Source: an uncultured Collinsella sp.
Lineage (GTDB): Bacteria; Actinomycetota; Coriobacteriia; Coriobacteriales; Coriobacteriaceae
Direction: 5' to 3'
DNA length: 64,000 nt
NCBI GenBank assembly: GCA_905197665.1
Contig: CAJJZP010000001.1
Span: forward strand, 1 to 64,000
The notes under the pieces are model-generated. The model saw nothing but the letters and a program-made list of their open reading frames with translations, searched no databases and had not been told where the DNA came from. The position numbers were made by a program, and so were the translations under genes. This document shows positions 53,676 through 62,031 of this stretch, one piece after another; the stretch's first letter is position 1; every line of letters starts with the position of its first letter.

Positions 53676-54662
53676 TTACAGTGCGAAGTCGCCGCCGACG
53701 AGCGTGGAGACGGGCTCCTCGTGGTAAACGGCGGAGATGGCCTGAGCGAACTCCTCGGCGACCGAGATAGTCTTGATCTTGCCGCCGACCTCGACGGGGA
53801 TGGCGTCGGTGACGACGCACTCGACGATGGGGGCATCGTTCAGGCGCTCGATGGCCGGACCGGAGAAGATGCCGTGGGTGGCGCAGACGTAGATGTCGCC
53901 GGCGCCCATAGCCTTGAGCTCCTTGACGTTGGCGCACAGGGTGCCAGCGGTGTCGATCATGTCGTCATTGATGATGCAGGTCTTGCCCTTGATATCACCG
54001 ATGATGCCCATGACCTCGGCGGCGTTGTGGCGCGGACGGCCCTTGTGGGCGATGGCGAGGCTGCAGCCGAGCATGTCGGACAGCTTCTTGGCGGCTTTGG
54101 CACGACCCACGTCGGGGGAGACGACAACCAGGTTGTCGGTGTCGAAGTGCATGTCGTTGTAGTACTGGCCAAACAGCGGCAGTGCGGACAGGTGGTTAAC
54201 CGGGATATCGAAGAAGCCCTGGATCTGGCCCTGGTGCAGGTCGAGGGTGATGATGCGGTTGACGCCGGCGCGCTCGAGCAGGTTGGCGACGAGGCGGGCG
54301 GTGATGGGCTCGCGCGGGCCGGCCTTGCGGTCCTGGCGGGCATAACCGTAGTGGGTGATGACGGCGGTGATGGAGCGGGCGGATGCGCGCTTGGCAGCGT
54401 CGGTGGCGATGAGCAGCTCCATGAGCATGTCGTTGACGTTGCCGCCGGCCACGGACTGAATCAGGAAGACGTCGGCGCCGCGGACGGTCTCGTCGTAGCG
54501 GGCGTAAATCTCACCGTTGGCGAACTGCTTTAGCGTAAGGCCCGAAAGCTCGACCCCAAGGTACTCAGCGATCTTCTGAGCGAGGGGACGGTTGGAGGAA
54601 CCGGAATACACGCGGATGGACTTGCGCATATTCTCCGACTTCTCGGGATCATTAATCGGCAT
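53676..54662 (-). CDS. prs: Ribose-phosphate pyrophosphokinase (PRPP synthetase)
   Basis: Makes PRPP from ribose-5-phosphate and ATP for purine, pyrimidine, His and Trp synthesis. 328 residues, class I type. Motifs: GVELSGLTLKQFANGEIYARYDETVRG near the start, YGYARQDRKAGPREPITARLVANLL (ATP loop), DLHQGQIQGFF, VVVSPDVGRAKAAKKL, and the PRPP loop region CIINDDMIDTAGT. An N-terminal extension of about 13 residues is present before IRVYSGSS. It lies downstream of glmU on the same strand, a common pairing. Confidence 0.96.
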   Translation of the reverse strand: MPINDPEKSENMRKSIRVYSGSSNRPLAQKIAEYLGVELSGLTLKQFANGEIYARYDETVRGADVFLIQSVAGGNVNDMLMELLIATDAAKRASARSITAVITHYGYARQDRKAGPREPITARLVANLLERAGVNRIITLDLHQGQIQGFFDIPVNHLSALPLFGQYYNDMHFDTDNLVVVSPDVGRAKAAKKLSDMLGCSLAIAHKGRPRHNAAEVMGIIGDIKGKTCIINDDMIDTAGTLCANVKELKAMGAGDIYVCATHGIFSGPAIERLNDAPIVECVVTDAIPVEVGGKIKTISVAEEFAQAISAVYHEEPVSTLVGGDFAL

Positions 54663-54803
54663 TACCCTTCTCCTTTATATCGAATGCCATATAGATGCCT
54701 TGTTGCATTGTAACCGCGCGACGGGATTTATCGAGTCTTGATAACGTCTTTACCGTCAACGGACACGAACCGACCACTCATCCGGTCGCGCAGGTCAGCA
54801 TAG

Positions 54804-54840
54804 AAAAAGGAGCCGTCCCCATGGGAACAGCTCCTTAGAT
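54804..54840 (-). terminator. Terminator of glmU
   Basis: AAGGAGC-GT-CCC and GGG-AC-GCTCCTT form an imperfect hairpin around AT. Read on the minus strand, a T run (complement of AAAAA at about 54804-54809) follows. It lies just past the glmU stop and may limit read-through into prs. Confidence 0.75.
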
Positions 54841-54853
54841 GCTTGGTAAAACG

Positions 54854-56266
54854 TTATGCCTCGTCGTCCTCGTGCAGGCGGCGGCGGTAATCGGCGGCCC
54901 AGCCCTCAATGTTTACCTGACGGGCGCGGCCCAGGCCGAGTGCGTCTGCCGGGACCGGCTCGGTGATGACGGAGCCTGCAGCCACGAGTGCGCCGTCGCC
55001 GATCTGGGCGGGCGCGACCATCATGGTGTCGGAGCCGATGAAGGCGTCCTTGCCGATGACGGTCTTGTGCTTGTGCACGCCGTCGTAGTTGCAGGTGATG
55101 GAGCCCGCGCCCACGTTGACGCCGGAGCCCATGGTGGTGTCTCCGATGTAGGACAGATGCGGCACCTTGGAGCCCTCGCCGATCGTGGACTTCTTGATCT
55201 CCACGTGCGTGCCGGCTTTGGAGCCGTCGAGCATGTGAGTGCCCGGGCGCAGGTAGGCGCGCGGGCCGCAGTCGACGCCGTTCTCGATGACGGCCTCGAT
55301 GGCGATGGTCTCATCGATGGTGCAGCCGCTGCCGACGGTGGTGTCGGTGAGGCGGCTGTTGGGGCCGAGCTGGCACTCCTCGCCCACGGTGACGTGGCCG
55401 ATCAGGTGCGTCTGCGGCCACACGACGGTGTCGCGGCCGATGACGGCGTCGGGGCCGATCCAGGCCTGCGTGGGGTCGATGAAGGTGACGCCCTCGGCCA
55501 TCCAGTGCTCGTTGATGCGGTCGCGAGCGATGGCAGTGAGCTGCGCGAGCTGGATGCGGCTGTTGACGCCCAGGCCATCGCGGTAGTCGTCGCAGTGGAA
55601 GATGGAGACCGCCTGGCCATGGCCTTTGAGGATCTCGAGCATGTCGGGCAGGTAGTACTCGGCCTGCGCGTTGTCGTTGCCGATCTCGTCAATGTGGGCG
55701 GCGAGCTGCGCGCCGTCGAAGGCGTAGCAGCCGGCGTTGCACTCGAGTAGCTCGGCGGCCTGCTCGGGCGTGCAGTCCTTCTGCTCGATGATGCGCTCGA
55801 TCTGACCATCGGCGCCCAGCTTGATGCGGCCGTATCCGAAAGGATCGGGCGGGGTCATGGTCATGACGGTGCAGGCGAGCTCGCCGGTGGCGACGGTCTG
55901 TGCGAACTTGGCGACCGTGTCGGCGGTGATGAGCGGCAGGTCGCCGTTGAGCACCACGACGGGGCCTTGCGTGATGCCACAGGCCTCGAGTGCGACCTTC
56001 ACGGCGTGACCGGTGCCCAGACGCTCGGTCTGCTCGACGCACTCGACCTTGGTGGCGCTGTTGGCGTAGGCGCCGTCGATGAGGGCGCGCATCTCGTCGG
56101 CATGGCTGCCGATGACAACCACGACGCGGCTGCAGCCGGCCTTGATGGTGGCGTCGACGATCCACTGAACCATGGGCTTGCCCAGGATCTTGTGCGAAAC
56201 CTTGCAGTGGTTCGACTTCATGCGGGTGCCCTCGCCGGCGGCGAGGATAATTGCGGTTGCGTCCAT
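54854..56266 (-). CDS. glmU: Bifunctional UDP-N-acetylglucosamine pyrophosphorylase/glucosamine-1-phosphate acetyltransferase
   Basis: Makes UDP-GlcNAc for peptidoglycan and wall polymers. 470 residues. The uridyltransferase domain has IILAAGEGTRMKS at the N-terminus, QTERLGTGHAV and LNGDLPLI. The left-handed beta-helix acetyltransferase domain follows from about 255, with RPGTHMLDGSKAGTHVEIKKS, HLSYIGDTTMGSGVNVGAGSITCNYDG and the catalytic-histidine region near LRPGTH. The ATG at 56266 is chosen because AGGAGA precedes it. The frame is open upstream but lacks a site. It diverges from the ECF transporter genes. Confidence 0.96.
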   Translation of the reverse strand: MDATAIILAAGEGTRMKSNHCKVSHKILGKPMVQWIVDATIKAGCSRVVVVIGSHADEMRALIDGAYANSATKVECVEQTERLGTGHAVKVALEACGITQGPVVVLNGDLPLITADTVAKFAQTVATGELACTVMTMTPPDPFGYGRIKLGADGQIERIIEQKDCTPEQAAELLECNAGCYAFDGAQLAAHIDEIGNDNAQAEYYLPDMLEILKGHGQAVSIFHCDDYRDGLGVNSRIQLAQLTAIARDRINEHWMAEGVTFIDPTQAWIGPDAVIGRDTVVWPQTHLIGHVTVGEECQLGPNSRLTDTTVGSGCTIDETIAIEAVIENGVDCGPRAYLRPGTHMLDGSKAGTHVEIKKSTIGEGSKVPHLSYIGDTTMGSGVNVGAGSITCNYDGVHKHKTVIGKDAFIGSDTMMVAPAQIGDGALVAAGSVITEPVPADALGLGRARQVNIEGWAADYRRRLHEDDEA

Positions 56267-56459
56267 GTGATCTCCTGTTACGTTATAGAGACGTGTGTTT
56301 GGAAACGATACACGGCGCAATATGATACCGCAGGCATATGATGAGCGCGTAACGATTGGTTTGCGGCGGTTGAGGCTTGCGCCGCCGGCGTGGCGTTTGC
56401 ACTGCTTGCGTGCGGCGTTGGCGGTGCTGCGGAGCTGTTGTTTGAGCGAGGGGACGGGG

Positions 56460-57353
56460 GTGCCCGTGGACAACATACGAGAGGAGTTTGGCGGCGAGCC
56501 CGTCGCGGCATTCTCGATGTCGCATCCGGCTGTGCCGGCACTCTATATAGTGCTGACGCTGGGACTCACTATGTTCTCGATGCAGCCGGTGCTGATTGCG
56601 CTGTCACTTGCGGGCGGGCTGGCGTATGGATTTGCGATGCGTGGGGCTGCCCGCACGCTGGGCGCACTCCGCTGGCAGCTGCCGGTGATTTTGATTATCG
56701 CGCTGGTCAATCCTCTGTTTAGCGCCTCGGGCTCGACGGAGCTGTTCCGTATTGGCATGCGCGCGGTGTATCTGGAGAGCATGGTATACGGCCTGTGCAT
56801 GGGCGGGCTGTTTGTGGCGAGCGTGCTGTGGTTTGAGGCGGCGGCGTCGATGCTCGAATACGACAAGGTGCTCGCGCTGCTGGGCAATGCCGCGCCGGTG
56901 ATTGCGCTCATGATCTCGATGTGCATGAGGCTTATCCCGCAGTTTTTGCGCCGCGGTCGTACGGTGCTGGCGGTGCAAGATGCGATTGACGTGCCGGGCC
57001 GCGCGCCGGCCGACCCCGTACGCTCGCGCCTGCGGGCGTCGAGCGTGTTGATGGGCTGGGGCATGGAAGATTCGCTGGAGCGCGCGGACGCGATGCGCTC
57101 GCGCGGGTGGGGTGCCGCGACGCGTCGTACGACGTATGCGCGGTATCGGCTGGGGCGCAGCGACGTTGCCGCGCTGGTTGGGCTTGCGCTGTTTGGTGCC
57201 GCCGCGGTGGCGGTGGCATGGACCGCGACAACGCAGTATTCGTTTTATCCGCAGCTTTCGGTGCCGGCGCCGTGGCTGGGCTATGTCGTGTACGCTGCCT
57301 GGATGATGCTGCCTTGCGCGTCGCACGCGATTGATGAGAAGAGGTTTGGCTGA
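56460..57353 (+). CDS. ECF transporter transmembrane component T
   Basis: Coupling subunit (CbiQ/EcfT family) that joins the substrate-binding S protein to the ATPases. Five to six hydrophobic segments, then the cytoplasmic coupling helices. The second of these carries DAMRSRGWGAA, the A-x-R-x-R-G-type motif that contacts the ATPase. Start choice is uncertain: GTG 56460 follows GAGGGG and gives 297 residues, with GTG 56466 and ATG 56517 as alternatives. The frame is open still further upstream toward glmU. Its stop overlaps the ATG of the ATPase gene. Confidence 0.85.
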   Translation: MPVDNIREEFGGEPVAAFSMSHPAVPALYIVLTLGLTMFSMQPVLIALSLAGGLAYGFAMRGAARTLGALRWQLPVILIIALVNPLFSASGSTELFRIGMRAVYLESMVYGLCMGGLFVASVLWFEAAASMLEYDKVLALLGNAAPVIALMISMCMRLIPQFLRRGRTVLAVQDAIDVPGRAPADPVRSRLRASSVLMGWGMEDSLERADAMRSRGWGAATRRTTYARYRLGRSDVAALVGLALFGAAAVAVAWTATTQYSFYPQLSVPAPWLGYVVYAAWMMLPCASHAIDEKRFG

Positions 57354-58996
57354 TGGCTCGGTTGGATAGGGGCCCGGTGTCGGGCGCGGCGTGCGGCCCG
57401 GATATTCCGGCGATTGAGGTGCAGGGCCTTAGTTTTGCCTATCCCGGGGCCGGGGCACCGGTGCTCGAGGGACTTGATTGGCGTGTTCCCCAAGGTGCAT
57501 TTGCGCTGCTTGTTGGCGGTATCGGATCGGGTAAGTCGACGCTGCTGTCGCTGCTCAAGCCCGAGATCGCTCCGGCGGGCGAGCGCACTGGCGATGCGCG
57601 CGTGCTGGGCGAGAACGTTGCCGACATGGACGTGCGGGCATCGGCGGAGCGCGTGGGCTACGTGTTTCAGGATCCCGAGAACCAGATCGTGTGCGAGACC
57701 GTGTGGCACGAGATGGCGTTTGGCCTGGAAAACTTGGGGCTAGCACGTGATGAGATGCGCCGTCGCGTAGCTGAGACCAGCTATTTCTTTGGTCTGGAGG
57801 ACTGGCTTCATCGCGATACCGATACGCTTTCGGGCGGCCGCAAGCAGCTGCTGTCGCTTGCCGCCGTCCTGGCGCTGCGTCCGCGTGTGCTGCTACTCGA
57901 CGAGCCCACGTCTCAGCTCGATCCCGTTGCCGAGAAGAGTTTTCTGCACGCGCTGTTTCGTGTGAACCGTGAGTTGGGCTGCACGGTTGTTGTGGCTACG
58001 CATCAACCGCGCCCAATGCTCGAGTATGCGACGTGTGCGTACCGGATTGAGGACGGTCGCGTGCGCGAGGTGGCGGATATGGCTTCTTTGGGACGCCGAG
58101 AATCGTTGTTTTCCGACGACATGTTGGGGTGGGGTGCCGTCCGATGTGCAAAAAACGGAGTATTCAGCGGGCGTGAGGACAATTTGGGCTCTCTGGAGCC
58201 GCCCGGGGACGTATCGAGCGCGAAAAAAAGTTCGGAATTGGACAAATCGTCCGAATTTGTGGCGCAAACGTCGCTCGAGAACGGCTCGGAAGCCTTCCCG
58301 CGCACGGATGGGAGCAGAATACTCCAAAAAATGCACGGCGGGTCGGCTACCACCCTGGCAGGGAGCTGGTTTCGCTACGATCGCGCGGGCGGCTGGGTGC
58401 TGCGCGGGCTCGACGTGGCGTTTTCGGCCGGTGCGGTGCATGCGATCGTGGGCGGCAACGGATGCGGTAAGTCGACGATGCTCTCGGTGCTGGCGAAGAC
58501 CGCCAAGCTGCAGCGCGGCCGCATGGTGCGCGGAGCGGCCTCGGCGGCGCTGCTGCCTCAGAACCCCAAAGCATTGCTGGTTGCCGAGACGGTTCACGAT
58601 GAGCTGATGGAATGGGCCTCGACCTGCGGATATGACGAGAACTTGGCGCGGGAGCGTGCGGCGAGCTTGGGGCTGTCGGGTCTGGATGGGCGCCATCCGT
58701 ACGATCTTTCGGGCGGGCAGCGTCAACTGCTTGCATTGGCAAAACTGCTGCTAATTGGCCCCGAACTGCTATTGCTCGATGAGCCCACCAAGGGTCTAGA
58801 CCTGGCAAGTCGCTGCATTATCGCCCGCGCCCTGCGTGACCATGCGAAGGCTGGCGGCACCGTCATTATGGCCACGCACGATCTGGATTTTGCCGAGCAG
58901 GTTGCCGATGACATTGCCATGATGTTTGACGGCGAGATCGCCTGCATGGAGCCGCCGACCGACTTCTTTGCCGACAACGTGTTTTATAGGGCGTGA
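57353..58996 (+). CDS. ECF transporter fused double ATPase
   Basis: 547 residues containing two complete ABC ATPase domains. Domain 1 (about 15-245): Walker A GGIGSGKST, Q-loop FQDPENQIVCETVWHEMAFGLENLGL, signature LSGGRKQ, Walker B LLLDEPTSQLDP. Domain 2 (about 345-540): GGNGCGKST, PQNPKALLVAETVHDELMEW, LSGGQRQ, LLLDEPTKGLDL. The Q-loops are of the EcfA type. The linker (about 263-331) is low in complexity, Ser/Lys/Glu-rich, and is encoded by an inverted-repeat element (58138-58341) kept in frame. It acts with the T and S components on either side. Confidence 0.92.
   Translation: MARLDRGPVSGAACGPDIPAIEVQGLSFAYPGAGAPVLEGLDWRVPQGAFALLVGGIGSGKSTLLSLLKPEIAPAGERTGDARVLGENVADMDVRASAERVGYVFQDPENQIVCETVWHEMAFGLENLGLARDEMRRRVAETSYFFGLEDWLHRDTDTLSGGRKQLLSLAAVLALRPRVLLLDEPTSQLDPVAEKSFLHALFRVNRELGCTVVVATHQPRPMLEYATCAYRIEDGRVREVADMASLGRRESLFSDDMLGWGAVRCAKNGVFSGREDNLGSLEPPGDVSSAKKSSELDKSSEFVAQTSLENGSEAFPRTDGSRILQKMHGGSATTLAGSWFRYDRAGGWVLRGLDVAFSAGAVHAIVGGNGCGKSTMLSVLAKTAKLQRGRMVRGAASAALLPQNPKALLVAETVHDELMEWASTCGYDENLARERAASLGLSGLDGRHPYDLSGGQRQLLALAKLLLIGPELLLLDEPTKGLDLASRCIIARALRDHAKAGGTVIMATHDLDFAEQVADDIAMMFDGEIACMEPPTDFFADNVFYRA
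58138..58341. mobile_element. Inverted-repeat element inside the ECF ATPase gene
   Basis: The left end (58138-58167, with TGTGCA, then A-rich, then GGAGTATTC) and the right end (58312-58341, with GAATACTCC and TGCACGGC) are imperfect inverted repeats of about 26-30 bp. The middle holds GGAC-AAATC-GTCC and AT-rich flanks unlike the surrounding ATPase codons. The reading frame stays open through it. Confidence 0.6.
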
Positions 58997-59000
58997 TGGG

Positions 59001-59714
59001 ATGACGGATTATCGCATCGTGCGCCTACTCGCAAAACTGGAGATACCGCTGCTGCTGGCGGTGCCAGCCGTGATGGCTGCGGCGTTGCTGGCGGGCGTTG
59101 AGCAGGCGGCGCTCGCCATGCTTGTCGTGGTGGCGCTGGTGCTTGCGCTGTTCTTTGCAGGCTACGAGGCGTCGCGACCGGGCCTGCGCCAGATTATGCC
59201 AACGCTGGTTCTGGCGGCGTTGGCCGCGGCGGGGCGCATCTTGTTTGGTCCCATTCCCGACTTTAAACCGGTGAGCGCCATCGCCATTATCGCGGGGGCG
59301 ACGCTTGGTCGCCGCAATGGTTTTATGGTTGGCGCGCTGGCGGCGCTGACCAGCAATTTCTTTTTTGGACAGGGCATGTGGACGCCGTGGCAGATGTATG
59401 CCTGGGGGCTCGTGGGATACGTTGGCGGTGCGCTGGCGCATGCCGGCGCTTTTGATCGCGCCGATGGCACCGTGCGTATGCCGGCGCTGCTGACCTACGG
59501 CTTTGCTTCGGGTTTGCTGTACGGCGTTGTGATCAACGCCTACGACATTATCGGTTTTGTTCAACCGCTCACGTGGGCGGGTGCCATGGCGCGTCTTGCC
59601 ACCGCCGTACCGTTCGATATCACGCACGGCCTTGCGACCTGCGTGTTTTTGGCCGCCTTGTACAAGCCTTGGTGCCGTCGCATTAACCGTGTCGTCGTGA
59701 AATACGGGCTGTAG
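59001..59714 (+). CDS. ECF transporter substrate-binding component S
   Basis: 237 residues with about six hydrophobic segments. The conserved GPIPDFKPVSAIAIIAGATLG, RRNGFMVGALAALTSNFFFGQGMWTPWQMYAWGL block is typical of a family of ECF S components found with fused ATPases in Coriobacteriia and clostridia. The vitamin or metal carried is not known from sequence, and no substrate-linked enzyme or riboswitch lies nearby. ATG 59001 follows the ATPase stop closely, completing a T-AA-S operon. Confidence 0.85.
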   Translation: MTDYRIVRLLAKLEIPLLLAVPAVMAAALLAGVEQAALAMLVVVALVLALFFAGYEASRPGLRQIMPTLVLAALAAAGRILFGPIPDFKPVSAIAIIAGATLGRRNGFMVGALAALTSNFFFGQGMWTPWQMYAWGLVGYVGGALAHAGAFDRADGTVRMPALLTYGFASGLLYGVVINAYDIIGFVQPLTWAGAMARLATAVPFDITHGLATCVFLAALYKPWCRRINRVVVKYGL

Positions 59715-59753
59715 GGCTGGTTGCGCCGGGGCGGGAATCAATACTGCCGAAGT

Positions 59754-59921
59754 GCCATTCCAAAACTATGCCGGTTTACGGGGCTAGATTGGCGCGGGCC
59801 GACTATACCAGCATTTTTCGAAATAGGGCACACCGTCTACCTGCGGTTTTATTATCTCGGAATTGCATATGGTTGGGGGTTCGCGATTCAGCCCCGTAAA
59901 CCGGCATAGTTTTGGAATGGC
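59754..59921. mobile_element. 168-bp element with 32-bp perfect inverted repeats
   Basis: 59754-59785 and 59890-59921 are exact inverted copies, beginning GCCATTCCAAAACTATGCCG. The core of 104 bp is AT-rich and has no gene. It lies in the 536-bp gap between the converging ECF S and exodeoxyribonuclease genes. Confidence 0.75.
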
Positions 59922-59947
59922 CGGCTGATATGACGGGCATCGTGGCC

Positions 59948-60008
59948 CTCAGAGATCCAAATTGATCCATTTTCTTCCGTCCCCAGATGTCCCCAGGGAA
60001 TCAGTTGA
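59948..60008 (+). repeat. Direct repeat unit, left copy
   Basis: A stretch with GATCCATTTTCTTCCGTCCC, an extra CAGATGTCC and then CCAGGGAATCAG. A similar unit (AATGATTCGTTTTCC, TCCGTCCCCAGGGGATCAG) lies at 60208-60243, on the other side of the palindrome at 60017-60176. Confidence 0.5.
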
Positions 60009-60016
60009 CGGCGCTT

Positions 60017-60176
60017 GCCACGAAACTGGCCCATCTACTACGTTTAGCTTGATACTCCCGACCATGACCGCGTTTTATGAAAAACCGCAGGCTTTCTACC
60101 TGCGGTTTTCTTTTTGCGTTGTTCGCTGTGGTTGAGGGTGGTGGCTTAAACGTAGTAGATGGGCGTGTTTCGTGGC
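60017..60176. mobile_element. 160-bp palindromic element with an internal terminator
   Basis: GCCACGAAAC-GCCCATCTACTACGTTTA (60017-60046) and its complement (60147-60176) differ at only two internal positions. Inside, AAAACCGCAGG (60081-60091) and CCTGCGGTTTT (60099-60109), followed by CTTTTT, form a clear terminator that can serve the ECF operon. Confidence 0.7.
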
Positions 60177-60250
60177 GGATGGGTCACGTGGATACCCCCA
60201 CGAGGCCCAAAATGATTCGTTTTCCTCCGTCCCCAGGGGATCAGCTGGGG

Positions 60251-61069
60251 CTAGAGCTCTAGCGTGAGGGTGACGGGGCAGTGGTCGCTGCCAAAGATGT
60301 CGCCGCGGATGCCCGTGTCGCGCACGTTGCCGGCGATTGCGTCGCTTACCAGGAAGTAGTCGATGCGCCAACCGGCGTTGTTCTTGCGGGCATTAAAGCG
60401 GTAGCTCCACCAGCTGTAGACACCCTCGACGTCGGGGTTTGCCGCGCGCCAGGTATCGGTAAAGCCGGCGTTGAGCAGCTCGGTAAACTTGCCGCGCTCC
60501 TCGTCCGAAAAGCCGGCGTTGCCGCGGTTGGACTTGGGGTTCTTAAGGTCGATCTCCTCGTGCGCCACGTTAAAGTCGCCGCAGGTCACGACGGGTTTGC
60601 CGGTCTCGCGCTCGAGCGCGTTCAAAAAGCCGCGGTAAGCATCGTCCCAGGCCATGCGCACGTCGATGCGGGCGAGTTCATTTTGGGCGTTGGGTGTATA
60701 GACGTCGACAAACCAGAACTTGTCGAACTCCAGCGCGCAGACGCGGCCCTCGGTTGCGGCTTGGGCGACGAGTACGGCCGCCTCGCCCTCGCCGGCGTGG
60801 GGTAACAGCGCGTCGGCATGCAGCACGCACAGCGGTTCCTGGCGGCTAAAGACCGCAGTGCCCGAATAGCCTTTACGCTCGGCGTGGCTCCAGGTTTGGT
60901 GATAGCCGGGCAGGTCAATATCGACCTGGCCTTCTTGCAACTTGGTCTCTTGCAGCGCCAGGATATCGACGTCGAGTTCTTGCGCGATCTGGATAAAGCT
61001 CGGGTCCTTTTTGAGCACGGCGCGCAGGCCGTTGACGTTCCACGAGGCGAAAGTGTAAGTCTGAGGCAT
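60251..61069 (-). CDS. Exodeoxyribonuclease III / AP endonuclease
   Basis: 272 residues, Xth/ExoA family, for base-excision repair. FASWNVNGLRA at the N-terminus, the metal-binding Glu in ILALQETKL, the YTPNA segment, the catalytic CGDFNVAHEEIDLKNPK, RIDYFLVS and the C-terminal GSDHCPV are all present. On the minus strand GAAAGGA precedes the ATG. It converges with the ECF operon and diverges from the sirtuin gene. Confidence 0.95.
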   Translation of the reverse strand: MPQTYTFASWNVNGLRAVLKKDPSFIQIAQELDVDILALQETKLQEGQVDIDLPGYHQTWSHAERKGYSGTAVFSRQEPLCVLHADALLPHAGEGEAAVLVAQAATEGRVCALEFDKFWFVDVYTPNAQNELARIDVRMAWDDAYRGFLNALERETGKPVVTCGDFNVAHEEIDLKNPKSNRGNAGFSDEERGKFTELLNAGFTDTWRAANPDVEGVYSWWSYRFNARKNNAGWRIDYFLVSDAIAGNVRDTGIRGDIFGSDHCPVTLTLEL

Positions 61070-61183
61070 GGTGTCCTTTCGACGGGGTTTGCAGGCTTAA
61101 GATTAGCGCAACAGGGGCGGGGTGGGCTCCGTGGGCGACGGCGCAATCGCAGCCGCCCCGACCAACATGGACGGAGGACAAAC

Positions 61184-61936
61184 ATGACGCAAGCGATAAC
61201 AGATCCCAAGCAGGCCTCCGCGGCGTTGGCGGAGCTGTTCGACACCCACGAGCGCGTGGTTTTCTTTGGCGGCGCGGGCGTTTCCACGGCGAGCGGCATT
61301 CCCGATTTTCGCAGCGTGGACGGCCTGTATCATCAGCAGTTTGCCTATCCGCCCGAGACTATGCTCTCGCATAGCTTTTATGAGGCGCATCCGGCCGAGT
61401 TCTTCGACTTCTACCGCACCAAGATGATTGCGCTTGGCGCCAAGCCCAACCGCTGCCACACCAAGCTGGCGGAGCTGGAGCGTGCCGGCAAGCTAAATGC
61501 CGTGGTGACGCAAAATATCGACGGCCTGCATCAGATGGCCGGCTCACAGCGCGTGTTCGAGCTGCACGGATCGGTCCATCGCAACATTTGCCAGTCGTGC
61601 GGCGCGGTCTATAGCGCCGAGTGGATTTGCTCGCGCGAGCACGAGGACGCCGCGGGCGTGCCCGTGTGCCCCGCGTGCGGTGGTCGCATCAAGCCCGATG
61701 TGGTGCTATACGAAGAGCCGCTCGACGAGCATGTGTTGACCGGTGCCGTTGTCGCCATCGCCGCGGCCGATGCCCTCATTGTAGGCGGGACCTCGCTCGT
61801 GGTGTATCCGGCGGCGGGCCTTACACGCTACTTTACCGGCGATACACTGGCCATATGCAACCTTGCCCACACCGATCAGGATGCAAATGCCGACCTGCTG
61901 ATTTCTTGCGACATCGCGGCCGCGTTTGCGTTCTAG
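61184..61936 (+). CDS. NAD-dependent protein deacylase (sirtuin)
   Basis: 250 residues, bacterial Sir2. The NAD-binding GAGVSTASGIPDFRS (about 33-47), TQNIDGLHQMAGS and catalytic ELHGS are present. The zinc ligands are CQSC and CPAC. The GGTSLVVYPAAGL segment closes the Rossmann fold. It removes acyl groups from lysine and yields nicotinamide and O-acyl-ADP-ribose. ATG 61184 follows CGGAGGA. The open frame upstream is antisense to the exonuclease gene and has no start site. Confidence 0.94.
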   Translation: MTQAITDPKQASAALAELFDTHERVVFFGGAGVSTASGIPDFRSVDGLYHQQFAYPPETMLSHSFYEAHPAEFFDFYRTKMIALGAKPNRCHTKLAELERAGKLNAVVTQNIDGLHQMAGSQRVFELHGSVHRNICQSCGAVYSAEWICSREHEDAAGVPVCPACGGRIKPDVVLYEEPLDEHVLTGAVVAIAAADALIVGGTSLVVYPAAGLTRYFTGDTLAICNLAHTDQDANADLLISCDIAAAFAF

Positions 61937-62031
61937 CCCGCGCGCGCGGATACAATAGAAAGACTGAGTGCAAAGCGACCCCGCCGCCAGCTCCCCAAGC
62001 TCGGCGGCGTGGGCATTTTAGGAGGATGTTC

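Noticed and set aside
60818..61183. In-frame extension of the sirtuin upstream of 61184
   Set aside because: It is antisense to the exonuclease III gene and divergent promoter region, and sirtuins of this type begin close to the chosen ATG.
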